Below are positions 26,401-33,483 of a stretch of 64,000 nt of DNA, piece by piece. Numbering within the stretch: position 1 is the stretch's first letter; every line of letters begins with the position of its first letter. The position numbers were made by a program, and so were the translations under genes. The DNA comes from Demequina subtropica (GTDB lineage: Bacteria > Actinomycetota > Actinomycetes > Actinomycetales > Demequinaceae). The notes below the pieces were generated by a model. It ran no database searches. It saw nothing but the letters and a program-made list of their open reading frames with translations, and was not told the origin of the DNA. The stretch is taken from assembly GCF_000971235.1 (NCBI RefSeq), contig NZ_BBMB01000007.1:62001-126000 (forward strand), read 5' to 3'.

Positions 26401-28204
26401 CGATGCGCTCGGCGAGCCCACGGCGCCCGAGGCGCCCGCTCTGCCGACCCGCAGCGCCGGTGGCGCGTTCGCGGCATTCGACGCCATGCGCCGCGCCTCC
26501 GCCGCGGTCGAGCACGGCGAGACCGTCGAGCACGCGCCCGCCGCGGACGAGCCGGCAGCCGAGGCGCCGGCGTACGAGCCCGAGCCCGAGCCCGTCGTCG
26601 AGCCCGAGCCGGCCGCGCCGGCCCTGCCGACCTTCTCCGTGCCCAAGCTCGCGACAAGCGAGATCCCGCTGGTCTCGCGCCGCGAGCCGGTGCGCCAGGA
26701 GCCCGCGCAGCCGGAGCAGGCACCCGACTCGCCCTTCGCCCGCTCGCCGTACGGCGCGCCGTTCGCCGCCCCGGCCGCCCCGGTCGCGGGTCCCGCGCCG
26801 GTCGAGCCCGTGGCGCCGGTCGAGCCCGAGGTGTTCACGATCCCGAGCCTCGAGCCCGATGCGGACGAGCCCGTCGAGACCGCGCAGCCGGTCGCGGACG
26901 CGCAGCCGGTCGCGCTCGAGCCCGAGGTGGAGCCCGAGCCGGTGGCGCCCGCGACCCCGTGGTCCGCCGTCCTCGCTCCGGAGTCCCAGACGCCGAGCGC
27001 CCCGGAGCCCGCTCCGTGGCAGCCGACCTCGCCGTGGAACGCCGCTCAGCCCGCCGCCCCCGCGGCGGAGCCGGAGGCGCCCATCGCCGAGCCCGAGGCC
27101 CACGCCCCGGTGTCCGAGGCGCCGCAGCCCGCGGCGGACCCGGAGCCGTACACGCCTGCCGCGCCCTGGATGGACGGCGCCGCCTTCGCGGCGGCGGCCG
27201 CCGAGCGCGAGCTCCCCGTCGAGCAGGCCCCCGTGCCCGCGTCGCCGGTCCCGTCGCCTGGCGTGACCGAGGCGCTCCTCGAGGACCCGTACTCGTACGG
27301 CGGCACGCACGAGCCGAGCATGGACGACATCATCGCTCAGGCCTCGGGCGAGGAGGCCGGCCGTGCCGGGTTCTTCGGCCGCCTGTTCGGTCGTGGCGCC
27401 CGCGACGAGGACGCCGCGGCCCCCGCCGCATCGTCCCCGCAGCCGCGTGCCCCGTTCGCCCCGATCGACGGCACGGCTCCTGCCGAGCCGACCGGTGGAT
27501 TCGAGCCTGCCGCGGAGCCCGCTCCGCAGCCGTGGGCGCCCGCGCCCGTGGCGGAGACCTGGCCGACCGCGCCGGTGCCCGTCGAGGAGGCCGCCCCGGC
27601 CGCCAACCCGTGGGCCGTCGCGGCCCCCGCCCCTGTGGAGGAGCCCGCCGCTCCGGCCGCCCCGGAGCCCGCCGCATCGTTCGCCCCCGAGCCTGAGGAG
27701 CGCGGGCACTACGCGTCCGAGCCCTTCTCCTCGTTCGCGCCCGAGGCGCCGGTGTTCGAGCCGCAGACCGGACCCGCGACGTTCTCGCCCGACGACCTCG
27801 CCCAGCCCAGCGGCTGGACGACGGCCGGCGCCTCGGCCCTGGCCGCGGCGACCGCCGAGGCGGGCGGCTACCAGCCCGTCCTCGACACCGAGCACTCGTC
27901 CGGCCGGGTCTTCTCGGACGACGATGCGGACATGACCCGGATGGCGTTCTCCGAGCTCAGCTCGCTGTCGGAGCTGCGCCCCAAGGTCGAGAAGACCAAG
28001 GCGGGTCTCCAGAAGCGTCGCGCTCCGGAGGCCGCTCCCGTCGAGGTCAAGCCGATCGCGGAGGAGGTCACGCTCGCGCACAAGGAGCGCGACGCCGATG
28101 CCGTCCGCAGCCGTTTCAGCAGCTTCTACTCTGGTACCCAGCGGGCCAGGACGGACGCCGCCGAGCTCGACCTGCGGTCCACGCCGCAGCCGGCGAACGA
28201 GTAG
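23492..28204 (+). CDS. cvnA: Conservon sensor kinase-like protein CvnA, with very long Pro/Ala/Glu-rich tail
   Basis: A 1570-residue protein. A membrane helix at about 12-34 is followed by an extracytoplasmic nitrate/nitrite-sensing (NIT)-type helical domain, a second helix at about 440-462, HAMP (IVVPLRRLTTTATAV), a dimerisation region with the conserved His in LDHLATRMRRNSESLLVLAG (near 585-604), and an HATPase (ELLENATVFSDPGSRVVV, VVDTGIGMTEDEL, LGLFVVGRIARRLG, ending near 750). The last 820 or so residues are low-complexity Pro/Ala/Glu/Val sequence with scattered short repeats. GAGGGGAAGG precedes the ATG. It heads cvnA-B-C-D; Streptomyces conservon complexes pair this protein with a Roadblock protein and a small GTPase. 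Confidence 0.92.
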   Translation: MLQRLGIRGKLLAVVMVPILVLLSAVSYITLSAASDYRENSNAEKLIDTLNEARETEALIQDERTAALNFVHLIQDTQEKLAEARADVEYRYGTLAERLRSLDGAQAKTLFTFTQQRLGVTDDGMLPEARAYTIGSPETEGGWLVLPTADEIEQMDAAYREAVRQLDTLASSSPEEFDLQIPFAALSYAVEQEASYAHRLLAETAEYRDQLDEIFPAVDAGLDHIAVSAAEVELTDDNAAALAAVSAGHELRDSLPQIRAGVRTASISPATVVVYYTQVIEQFVGSSDAIALAIPDRDIVGTIQAYGALDHLIESIRYEGDVFGRLIREGEFTASEIAETRSIVERTSLRLETAQSRGAGLQPAIEVPALGASAGSDTSFVTIQNTVLNGLDSSLVAAQSEDWAGKVQAELDQYEPLREQVWDRTTSAISQNTINAASATWLTLAVAVGAVVGSLLIAFAISRRIVVPLRRLTTTATAVREELPRLVERVAMPGEDVDVSEVQIRVESQDEVGRLAEAFNGVNAATIEIAREQAALRSSISEMFVNVARRDQLLLNRQLSSIDEMERSEDDPDRLTRLFALDHLATRMRRNSESLLVLAGIDTGRRIRRAMPMSDVIRTASSEIELYERVDLELIVDPAMLGHQALTAAHLFAELLENATVFSDPGSRVVVRTGRTVDGFTVEVVDTGIGMTEDELAEANSRVQSSAASEILGAQRLGLFVVGRIARRLGAQVALSSVEGSGTVATVLLPSSLFQSIDEAPAAAAPVEAPAPAAPAAPAQPMLPVAPAASVSGLPSRSAGNAPEAPVAPATPASAPYAPASMVAGASLAGRSGEPEYDEDSIPMPSGIDALIAADAAAAPTAEPVDGAELTSGVSEAGLPTRRRRVEGSAADANEEAEKVIGLPVRATAAQLSALDAETAAFTPTVSPAEIDPQTAEERASVFRGFRSRRETARPEPRTELPEAVPPVMADALGEPTAPEAPALPTRSAGGAFAAFDAMRRASAAVEHGETVEHAPAADEPAAEAPAYEPEPEPVVEPEPAAPALPTFSVPKLATSEIPLVSRREPVRQEPAQPEQAPDSPFARSPYGAPFAAPAAPVAGPAPVEPVAPVEPEVFTIPSLEPDADEPVETAQPVADAQPVALEPEVEPEPVAPATPWSAVLAPESQTPSAPEPAPWQPTSPWNAAQPAAPAAEPEAPIAEPEAHAPVSEAPQPAADPEPYTPAAPWMDGAAFAAAAAERELPVEQAPVPASPVPSPGVTEALLEDPYSYGGTHEPSMDDIIAQASGEEAGRAGFFGRLFGRGARDEDAAAPAASSPQPRAPFAPIDGTAPAEPTGGFEPAAEPAPQPWAPAPVAETWPTAPVPVEEAAPAANPWAVAAPAPVEEPAAPAAPEPAASFAPEPEERGHYASEPFSSFAPEAPVFEPQTGPATFSPDDLAQPSGWTTAGASALAAATAEAGGYQPVLDTEHSSGRVFSDDDADMTRMAFSELSSLSELRPKVEKTKAGLQKRRAPEAAPVEVKPIAEEVTLAHKERDADAVRSRFSSFYSGTQRARTDAAELDLRSTPQPANE

Positions 28205-28267
28205 CCCGATGACCCACCACGACCACCCCGAGGCCACCCGGCCGCGCAGCACACACAAGGAGCACAT

Positions 28268-28708
28268 GTGACCGCCCTCAGCAGCGAGGCCACCAATTTC
28301 GGGTGGCTTCTGGACAACTTCGTCGAGTCGGTGCCCGGCACGCGCCACACGCTTGTCGTGAGCGCCGACGGCCTCCTCATGGCGATGTCGAAGAACCTCG
28401 ACCGCACCGAGGGCGACACGCTCGCCGCGATCGTGGCCGGCATGTCGAGCCTCACGCGCGGCGCCGCGCGTCAGCTCGCGGCCGGTGAGGTCCGCCAGTC
28501 GATCGTCGAGATGGACGAGCTGTTCCTGTTCCTCATGAGCGTCTCCAACGGCTCGGTGCTCGCCGTTGCCGCCGACTCGAGCTGCGACGTGGGCCTGGTG
28601 GGCTACGAGATGACGCTGCTGGTGTCGCGCTTCGAGAACGCGCTCACCCCGCAGCTCATCACCGAGATGCGCCAGAACCTCCCGACGAACGGGCAGACGA
28701 GGGCCTGA
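28268..28708 (+). CDS. cvnB: Roadblock/LC7 protein CvnB
   Basis: A 146-residue Roadblock/LC7-fold protein: NFGWLLDNFVESVPGTRHTLVVSADGLLMAMS opens the fold and LLVSRFENALTPQLI ends it. In conservons it bridges the kinase-like CvnA and the GTPase CvnD, and Roadblock proteins commonly regulate Ras-like GTPases. AAGGAG lies about 6 nt before the GTG at 28268; the adjacent ATG would meet TGA at once, which fixes the start. CvnC follows after one base. Confidence 0.93.
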   Translation: MTALSSEATNFGWLLDNFVESVPGTRHTLVVSADGLLMAMSKNLDRTEGDTLAAIVAGMSSLTRGAARQLAAGEVRQSIVEMDELFLFLMSVSNGSVLAVAADSSCDVGLVGYEMTLLVSRFENALTPQLITEMRQNLPTNGQTRA

Positions 28709-28709
28709 C

Positions 28710-29108
28710 ATGTCTGATGCCACCACGCCGTACGGCGACGAGGATGAGGCGTACACGGTCCGGCCGTACGCCGTCACCGGTGGACGTGTCAGCGCCGCGA
28801 GCAAGGACCTCCCCATGGAGGCCCTGGTCGAGGCGACCACCGACATCGACTCCCTCTCGGGCGTGACGCCCGAGAAGAAGAAGATCCTGCAGCTCGCTAC
28901 AGGTCAGTACCAGTCCGTGGCTGAGCTCTCGGCTCACACCCGCCTTCCGCTGGGTGTGGTCCGGGTGCTCGTGACGGATCTAGCCGAAGTCAACTATCTG
29001 AAGATCCACGCAGGCGGCACGGCCGACGACGCGTCGACGCATGACGAGTCCGGTGCCCTGTCCCTCAGTCTCCTGGAGAGTGTCCTCGATGGCATCGCAG
29101 CCCTCTAA
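28710..29108 (+). CDS. cvnC: DUF742 protein CvnC
   Basis: A 132-residue DUF742 protein with the hallmark AYTVRPYAVTGGR near the N-terminus and a winged-helix-like C-terminal part (ILQLATGQYQSVAELSAHTRLPLGVVRVLVTDLAEVNYL). Its exact conservon role is unknown, though the helix-turn-helix pattern suggests protein or DNA docking. Its end overlaps cvnD by 20 nt, and the cvnD ribosome site lies inside cvnC, so translation is probably coupled. Confidence 0.93.
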   Translation: MSDATTPYGDEDEAYTVRPYAVTGGRVSAASKDLPMEALVEATTDIDSLSGVTPEKKKILQLATGQYQSVAELSAHTRLPLGVVRVLVTDLAEVNYLKIHAGGTADDASTHDESGALSLSLLESVLDGIAAL

Positions 29109-29691
29109 CGCAGCAGTCGCAGGTGGGGCGGCGGTCGCCGCCCCCACCGTCGTCAAGATCGTCGTCGCGGGCGGCTTCGCCGTCGGCAAGACCACGTTCA
29201 TCGGATCGATCTCCGACATCGACCCGCTCAACACCGAGGCCGCCATGACGGAGCACTCGGTGGGCGTCGACGATGCGGGTGGCGTCACCGACCGCAAGAC
29301 CACCACCACCGTCGCCATGGACTTCGGCCGCATCGCGCTGCCGGGCTCGCTGTGGCTCTACCTGTTCGGCACCCCGGGCCAGGACCGCTTCCTCTTCATG
29401 TGGGACGACCTGGTGCGCGGCGCGATCGGCGCCGTGGTGCTGGTCGACACCGAGCGTCTCGACCAGTGCTTCCCGGCGGTCGACTACTTCGAGGGCCGGG
29501 GCATCCCGTTCGTCGTGTGCGTCAACTGCTTCGACGGCGTGGCCCGCCACACCCTCGAGGACGTGCGCGAGGCGCTCGGCATCTCCGAGGAGACCCCGAT
29601 CATGTACACGGACGCCCGCGAGAAGGCGGCGACCAAGCAGGCGCTGATCTCCGTGGTCCAGCTCGCGATGCGTCGCATCCAGGACCGCTGA
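29089..29691 (+). CDS. cvnD: Conservon small GTPase CvnD
   Basis: A 200-residue Ras-like GTPase of the MglA/CvnD branch. The P-loop is AGGFAVGKTTFIGS (about residues 27-40), a switch I-like Thr lies in DRKTTTTVAMDFGRI, the DxxG region is replaced by LFGTPGQDRF, and NCFD takes the place of NKxD for guanine recognition. The ATG at 29089 is chosen from GGAGAG about 10 nt upstream. The operon ends here with a strong hairpin; there is no cytochrome P450 (CvnE) gene, which some Streptomyces conservons carry. Confidence 0.93.
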   Translation: MASQPSNAAVAGGAAVAAPTVVKIVVAGGFAVGKTTFIGSISDIDPLNTEAAMTEHSVGVDDAGGVTDRKTTTTVAMDFGRIALPGSLWLYLFGTPGQDRFLFMWDDLVRGAIGAVVLVDTERLDQCFPAVDYFEGRGIPFVVCVNCFDGVARHTLEDVREALGISEETPIMYTDAREKAATKQALISVVQLAMRRIQDR

Positions 29692-29717
29692 GCATCACGC
29701 AGGCGACAGCTGAGGCA

Positions 29718-29748
29718 GGGAGCGCCCCCGCGTTGCGGGGGCGCTCCC
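29718..29748 (+). terminator. Terminator hairpin after conservon operon
   Basis: A perfect 14-bp stem, GGGAGCGCCCCCGC with its complement, closed by a 3-nt loop, 26 nt after the cvnD stop. Confidence 0.75.
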
Positions 29749-29758
29749 ATGTCCGGGC

Positions 29759-29764
29759 TACCCT
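29759..29764 (+). promoter_or_regulatory. -10 box TACCCT, leaderless start of PIN gene
   Basis: TACCCT ends 6 nt before the GTG at 29771, just past the conservon terminator. Confidence 0.55.
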
Positions 29765-29770
29765 TCTACC

Positions 29771-30199
29771 GTGATCTACGTCGACGGCTCCGCGCTGTGC
29801 CGGTTCCTGCCGGGCGTGCGCTACTTCGACGAGTTCAACGACTTCGCGGTGCCGCGGATCCAGGAGCTCGCGACCACGCAGCTGGGGTTCACCGAGCTGC
29901 GTCAGGCGGCCGAGCTGTACCCCCGTGAGCAGAAGGCCAAGGCCTTCGACGTGGTCGAGATGGTGCGCGGCTCGATCCCGGTGATCCGCTTCTCGGAGCA
30001 CAACGTCTCGGTGTCCACGCACGCCGTGGCGGTGCTGAAGCCGTTCGCGGCGCTGCACCTGGGCGCTGCGGTGGCGCACCCCGAGATCCACGCGATCCTC
30101 ACCTACGACGCCGAGCTCGCGCGCGCGTCCTCGCTCTACGAGCTGCAGGTGCTGAGCCCGGGCCTCGCTCCGGGCTGGCACAATGTCACCGGCGCGTGA
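29771..30199 (+). CDS. PIN-domain protein (VapC-like), no antitoxin beside it
   Basis: A 142-residue PIN-fold protein: MIYVDGSALCRFL holds the first acidic residue (Asp5), TQLGFTELRQA the second (Glu about 42), and a later AILTYDAELARAS the third (Asp about 117), near the family-typical LHLGAAVAHPEIHAILTYD. VapC toxins cut tRNAs or rRNA, but solo PIN proteins may be RNA-processing nucleases. No antitoxin gene fits in the 79 bp upstream. It lies 27 nt upstream of a tRNA-Ser gene, which may be coincidence. Confidence 0.7.
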   Translation: MIYVDGSALCRFLPGVRYFDEFNDFAVPRIQELATTQLGFTELRQAAELYPREQKAKAFDVVEMVRGSIPVIRFSEHNVSVSTHAVAVLKPFAALHLGAAVAHPEIHAILTYDAELARASSLYELQVLSPGLAPGWHNVTGA

Positions 30200-30226
30200 G
30201 CGCCTGCGGCGTCCCGCGGACGCCGA

Positions 30227-30317
30227 GGAGAGTTGACCGAGCGGCCGAAGGTGACGGTCTTGAAAACCGTTGAGGCGTAACCCGTCTCCGTGGGTTCGAA
30301 TCCCACACTCTCCGCCA
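30227..30317 (+). tRNA. tRNA-Ser (anticodon TGA)
   Basis: The acceptor stem GGAGAGT/ACTCTCC, discriminator G and encoded CCA are all visible. The anticodon loop CTTGAAA lies between ACGGT and ACCGT, and a long variable arm is present, as in class II tRNAs. Confidence 0.97.
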
Positions 30318-30334
30318 ACCTGGCGGTGCGTCCG

Positions 30335-30354
30335 CGCCCCCTCGGGGGCGTTTT
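30335..30354 (+). terminator. Rho-independent terminator after tRNA-Ser(TGA)
   Basis: CGCCCCC pairs with GGGGGCG and is followed by TTTT. Confidence 0.8.
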
Positions 30355-30376
30355 GCCGCATCGTGCGTGCGCCCGC

Positions 30377-30382
30377 TATCCT
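30377..30382 (+). promoter_or_regulatory. -10 box TATCCT of tRNA-Ser(GCT)
   Basis: TATCCT lies 10 nt before the tRNA 5' end. Confidence 0.5.
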
Positions 30383-30392
30383 GGGCACCCTT

Positions 30393-30484
30393 GGAGACGT
30401 CGCATAGTCAGGTCTAGTGCGCGGTCCTGCTAAGACCGTGAGGGGCTTAAACCCCCTCCGTGGGTTCAAATCCCACCGTCTCCG
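30393..30484 (+). tRNA. tRNA-Ser (anticodon GCT)
   Basis: The acceptor stem GGAGACG/CGTCTCC is intact. The anticodon loop CTGCTAA lies between CGGTC and GACCG, with a long variable arm. The CCA end is not encoded. Confidence 0.96.
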
Positions 30485-30489
30485 CTCCT

Positions 30490-30521
30490 CGAGAAGGCCC
30501 CGCTCCGGCGGGGCCTTCTCG
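30490..30521 (+). terminator. Terminator after tRNA-Ser(GCT)
   Basis: A perfect 14-bp stem, CGAGAAGGCCCCGC with its complement, around the loop TCCG. Confidence 0.75.
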
Positions 30522-30555
30522 CGTTCCACGCCCGATCGCCGCGTCACACCGCCGC

Positions 30556-30706
30556 CCCCTCCGAAGTGGTAGGTGGTTGTCGGTTCGCGGAGATCCTCGC
30601 GTCGCAGTGGTACGCCAGTGTCGTCGCCCGATCGTGGGCGACCATGGTCTACCACTGCGGTGTCGGGATCTCGGGGAGCCGACCAAGGCCTACCACTTCC
30701 GGGAGG
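30556..30706. repeat. Palindromic dispersed repeat, full two-arm copy
   Basis: Two inverted arms of about 60-65 bp each carry GAAGTGGTAGG at the outer end and CAGTGGTA at the inner end, folding around a central hairpin GTCGCCC/GGGCGAC (30623-30642). A diverged single-arm copy lies at 62187-62260. It fills the gap between the tRNA terminator and the epimerase gene; no coding frame is supported. Confidence 0.75.
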
Positions 30707-30733
30707 GCGCCGTGCCGGCGACGACGCGCGTGC

Positions 30734-31720
30734 TCAGAGCGCGGGCACGGCCTCGCGGTGCCACGCGGCGGTGGCGGCGAGCCCCTCGTCGAGGCTGGTG
30801 GTCGCGGTCCAGCCGAGCAGCGCCTCCGCCTTGGCCACGTCGAGGCGCTTCTGACGCACCGGTCCCGTGCGGACGCCGCGGAAGCGCGGCTCGCGGGCCC
30901 GGCCGTCGTAGGCGAGGCTCAGCCGCTCGGCCACGTCCATCACCGAGGTGAGCGTCCCGGTCCCGAAGTTGAACGCGATCTCGGAGCCGCCGGCCGCGAG
31001 ATGCTCCGCGGCGCTCATGTACGCGCGCGCCATGTCGCCCACGTAGAGGAAGTCGAGGCGGGTGCTGCCGTCGTCGCGGTCGCCGAAGTCGTACTCGATC
31101 CCTCCGGCGAGCTGCGCGAGGGCGCGCGGCACCAGCCGTGACTCGTGCCGGTCGCCGGGACCGTAGGTGTTCATGAAGCGGCAAGCGGTGACCGGGATCC
31201 GGAACGCCTTGCCGTACCCCCGCACGATCATCTCCGCAGCGGCCTTCGACGGGCCGTACAGGTTCGCCGCCGGCCCCGGGTCCTGCGTCTCCGGGATGGG
31301 CTCGGGCGTGAAGTTGTCGCCGTAGTAGGCACCGCTCGACGCGAACACGAACAGCGGCGTCGCGTCGGCGAGCCGGCAGGCCTCCAGCAGGGTGGTGGTG
31401 CCCCGGACGTTCGAGTCCACCACGCCCTCGGGATCCCGCAGGCTGTTGGCCACGATCGGGTCGGCCGCCAGGTGGAGCACCACGTCGAACGTGGAGTCCG
31501 CGAACAGGCTCCGGACCAGGGGCCCGTCGCGGAGGTCGCCGTGCACGAAGGTGATCGCGTCCTCGACGCCCGTGTCCTCGAGCGGCTTGCCTGGGATCGC
31601 CTCGCGGTCGATCACCGTGACGCGCGCGCCCCGGTCCACCAGCTCGCGCACCAGGTGGCTGCCGCCGAACCCCGCGCCGCCCGTCACCAGACAGGTCCGT
31701 CCATGCCACATGTCGGTCAT
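30734..31720 (-). CDS. NAD-dependent sugar epimerase/dehydratase (extended SDR)
   Basis: A 328-residue extended SDR. The NAD loop reads TCLVTGGAGFGGSHLVREL (about residues 9-27), with Gly in place of the usual Ile in GFIGSH. HLAADP (near 77), the catalytic ASSGAYYG region (near 120) and YGPSKAAAEMIV (about 147-158, Tyr-x3-Lys) follow. It resembles UDP-glucose 4-epimerases and GDP-mannose dehydratases; which sugar it uses is unknown. The start at 31720 has GAGGGGG about 7 nt upstream; a longer frame to 31996 crosses the tRNA-Arg gene and is rejected. Confidence 0.88.
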   Translation of the reverse strand: MTDMWHGRTCLVTGGAGFGGSHLVRELVDRGARVTVIDREAIPGKPLEDTGVEDAITFVHGDLRDGPLVRSLFADSTFDVVLHLAADPIVANSLRDPEGVVDSNVRGTTTLLEACRLADATPLFVFASSGAYYGDNFTPEPIPETQDPGPAANLYGPSKAAAEMIVRGYGKAFRIPVTACRFMNTYGPGDRHESRLVPRALAQLAGGIEYDFGDRDDGSTRLDFLYVGDMARAYMSAAEHLAAGGSEIAFNFGTGTLTSVMDVAERLSLAYDGRAREPRFRGVRTGPVRQKRLDVAKAEALLGWTATTSLDEGLAATAAWHREAVPAL

Positions 31721-31940
31721 CTCAATCCCCCCTCGAGATCCCCCATCGACCGCGTCCCGCGTCCCGGGACCGCGCGTCGGCGGCGTGGGGACGAACCGGA
31801 CATGTCGATCATGCCGCCCCGGATGCACGGATGTGAAGCCCTGCGCGCGAATTCGCCGGATCGGTGCGCCGGGGCGGTCCGCGTGCGTGAGCGGGGAGGG
31901 GCCCGGGCCGCCGTGTACTGAAGCACTCCCGAAACCCTGT

Positions 31941-31946
31941 ATAGTT
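31941..31946 (+). promoter_or_regulatory. -10 box TATAGT of tRNA-Arg
   Basis: TATAGT with a CTGAAG -35-like box 16 nt upstream; it lies 23 nt before the tRNA. Confidence 0.6.
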
Positions 31947-31969
31947 GTGTCTCGGCCCGCGAGGGCCAC

Positions 31970-32045
31970 GCGCCCGTAGCTCAACGGATAGAGCATCTGA
32001 CTACGGATCAGAAGGTTGGGGGTTCGAATCCCTCCGGGCGCGCCA
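31970..32045 (+). tRNA. tRNA-Arg (anticodon ACG), integration target
   Basis: Complete cloverleaf: GCGCCCG/CGGGCGC acceptor, anticodon loop CTACGGA, TTCGAATC T-loop, encoded CCA. Its last 45 bp form the left attachment repeat of the mobile element and are duplicated at 43896-43940. Confidence 0.98.
32001..32045 (+). other. attL, 45-bp core repeat (tRNA-Arg 3' half)
   Basis: Identical to 43896-43940 from the anticodon-loop base to the CCA end; the flanking bases differ on both sides, which defines the ends of the repeat. Confidence 0.95.
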
Positions 32046-32053
32046 AACGATCT

Positions 32054-32094
32054 AGGCCGTTCATCCTGTTACACACGGAGATGAGCGGCCTTTT
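32054..32094 (+). terminator. Element-borne terminator for the re-formed tRNA-Arg
   Basis: A 12-bp stem (32054-32065 with 32080-32091, one G-T pair) followed by Ts. It lies inside the element just past attL, so it replaces the chromosomal tRNA terminator displaced to 43948. Confidence 0.7.
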
Positions 32095-32121
32095 CGCTTG
32101 CCCGCGTCGTGCGGACGGAGC

Positions 32122-32147
32122 GGCGTGTGCACAGGGCGTGTGCACAA
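32122..32147. repeat. Integrase arm-site candidates, left end
   Basis: Two direct copies of GGCGTGTGCACA (32122-32133 and 32135-32146), period 13 bp, between attL and the integrase stop. The same 12-mer occurs near attR. Confidence 0.6.
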
Positions 32148-32160
32148 TGCCCGGGATTGG

Positions 32161-33483
32161 CTAGGACGCCGCTCCCATCGCGGCTGCGATGGCTGCCGAT
32201 GCACGGGCCGTCTCCTCAGCCCGAGCCTCGGGCAGATAGGTCGCGAGGTGCACCGCCACGGTGTGCCCCAGCAGGCGTGCGGCCTCGGTAGGCAGCACCC
32301 CCGCTGAGTGGAGCAGGAACGCGAGCGAGTGGCGGACCGAGTGGAGACGGATCACAGGCACCCCGGCCTCACGGCACAAGGCTTGGAAGCGGTCGCTGTA
32401 GAACTCGGGCCGTAGGGGCGTGCCGAGGGCATCCACGACGACGTAGCCGGAGGCGTTCCATGCGGAGCCCGCCGCGAGGCGGTCGTTGGCCTGCTGGACG
32501 TGCAAGCGGCGGAGCATGGCGACCGTGCCGGGGTGGGTGGCGTCCAGGGCCACGGTGCGGCGGCGCTGTGCGCTCTTGGGGGTGTCCGTGGCATCGCCGC
32601 GCATGAGAGCGACCCGACCCTGGGCGATGGTCACGGTGCCCGCGTCGAGATTCACGTCCGACCAGCGCAGCCCCATGATGTCGGCACGGGTGAGGCCCGA
32701 CAGCGTGAGCCGCCACGCGCCCGCGAGAGCGTCGGCGTCGGAGTAGTTGCGGAACGTCCGCATCTCCTCGGGTGTCCAGTGCTGAACCTCGGTGCCCTTG
32801 ACCTCCTTGACGCGGGGAGGCTTCACGCCCTCCACGGGGCTGACGGCGATCAGCCCGTCCTCCACAGCGAATGCGAACGCCTGCCCCAGCGCGATCAGTG
32901 CCGCACGGACCGTGCGAGGGCTGAGCGCCTGGCCCCGCTTGCCTCCATCGGCCGCCAGGCGCGCCACCAGGGCGCGCATCTCGGGCCGGGTGACCTCACG
33001 TGCGGGACGGTCCCCGATGTGGCGCAGCGGGGCGATCAGCGCGCTGCGGTAACCATCGCGGGTGACCGCGCGGATGTCGTGGCGTGTCGCCAGCCATCGG
33101 TCGCACAGCTCGCGGACCGTTTCCGCCTCGGCGGGGGCGAACCTGCCCGCCCGCGCAACCTCGGCGCGAACTTGCTCCACGTAGGCGCGCGCGCCCTCCA
33201 GGGTGTCGCACCGCTTGGAAGCCTGACGGCGCTCCCGTGAGCCCGCTGGAGTGGCGTCCACGCGGGCCAGGAACCGCACCCGGTCGCTCTTGGACTTCTC
33301 GTAGCGGATCGGCTCATCCCACATCGGGCACTTGGGGCAGGTGAATGCTGCGATCTGCTCGGAACCGTCCGGCCCTGTCACGTGGACCGGCGTCCATCCT
33401 TGTCGGCGCTTTCCGCGCGACTCGCCGCAGGATGCGCACGCGGTGGTGCCGGTTGCGGGGATCGCCCGCCGGTTGCCGCTCAC
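32161..33483 (-). CDS. int: Tyrosine recombinase (integrase) with N-terminal Cys4 motif
   Basis: A 440-residue phage-type integrase. The catalytic C-terminus shows LTRADIMGLRW (first Arg), HSVRH (His381, Arg384), LLGHTVAVHLATY (His407) and the nucleophile Tyr416. A SAM-like core-binding domain precedes it (SALIAPLRHIGDRPAREVTRPEMRALVARL). The first 55 residues hold CASC (16-19) and CPKC (49-52), a probable zinc knuckle instead of the usual three-stranded arm-binding domain alone. The GTG at 33483 overlaps the RHH gene stop (GTGA). It lies next to attL, as expected for the enzyme that inserts the element. Confidence 0.93.
   Translation of the reverse strand: MSGNRRAIPATGTTACASCGESRGKRRQGWTPVHVTGPDGSEQIAAFTCPKCPMWDEPIRYEKSKSDRVRFLARVDATPAGSRERRQASKRCDTLEGARAYVEQVRAEVARAGRFAPAEAETVRELCDRWLATRHDIRAVTRDGYRSALIAPLRHIGDRPAREVTRPEMRALVARLAADGGKRGQALSPRTVRAALIALGQAFAFAVEDGLIAVSPVEGVKPPRVKEVKGTEVQHWTPEEMRTFRNYSDADALAGAWRLTLSGLTRADIMGLRWSDVNLDAGTVTIAQGRVALMRGDATDTPKSAQRRRTVALDATHPGTVAMLRRLHVQQANDRLAAGSAWNASGYVVVDALGTPLRPEFYSDRFQALCREAGVPVIRLHSVRHSLAFLLHSAGVLPTEAARLLGHTVAVHLATYLPEARAEETARASAAIAAAMGAAS

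Noticed and set aside
23390-28846. 1800-codon antisense frame over the conservon operon
   Set aside because: Produced by the GC-rich third positions of cvnA; low complexity, no motif, and it would cross several real genes.
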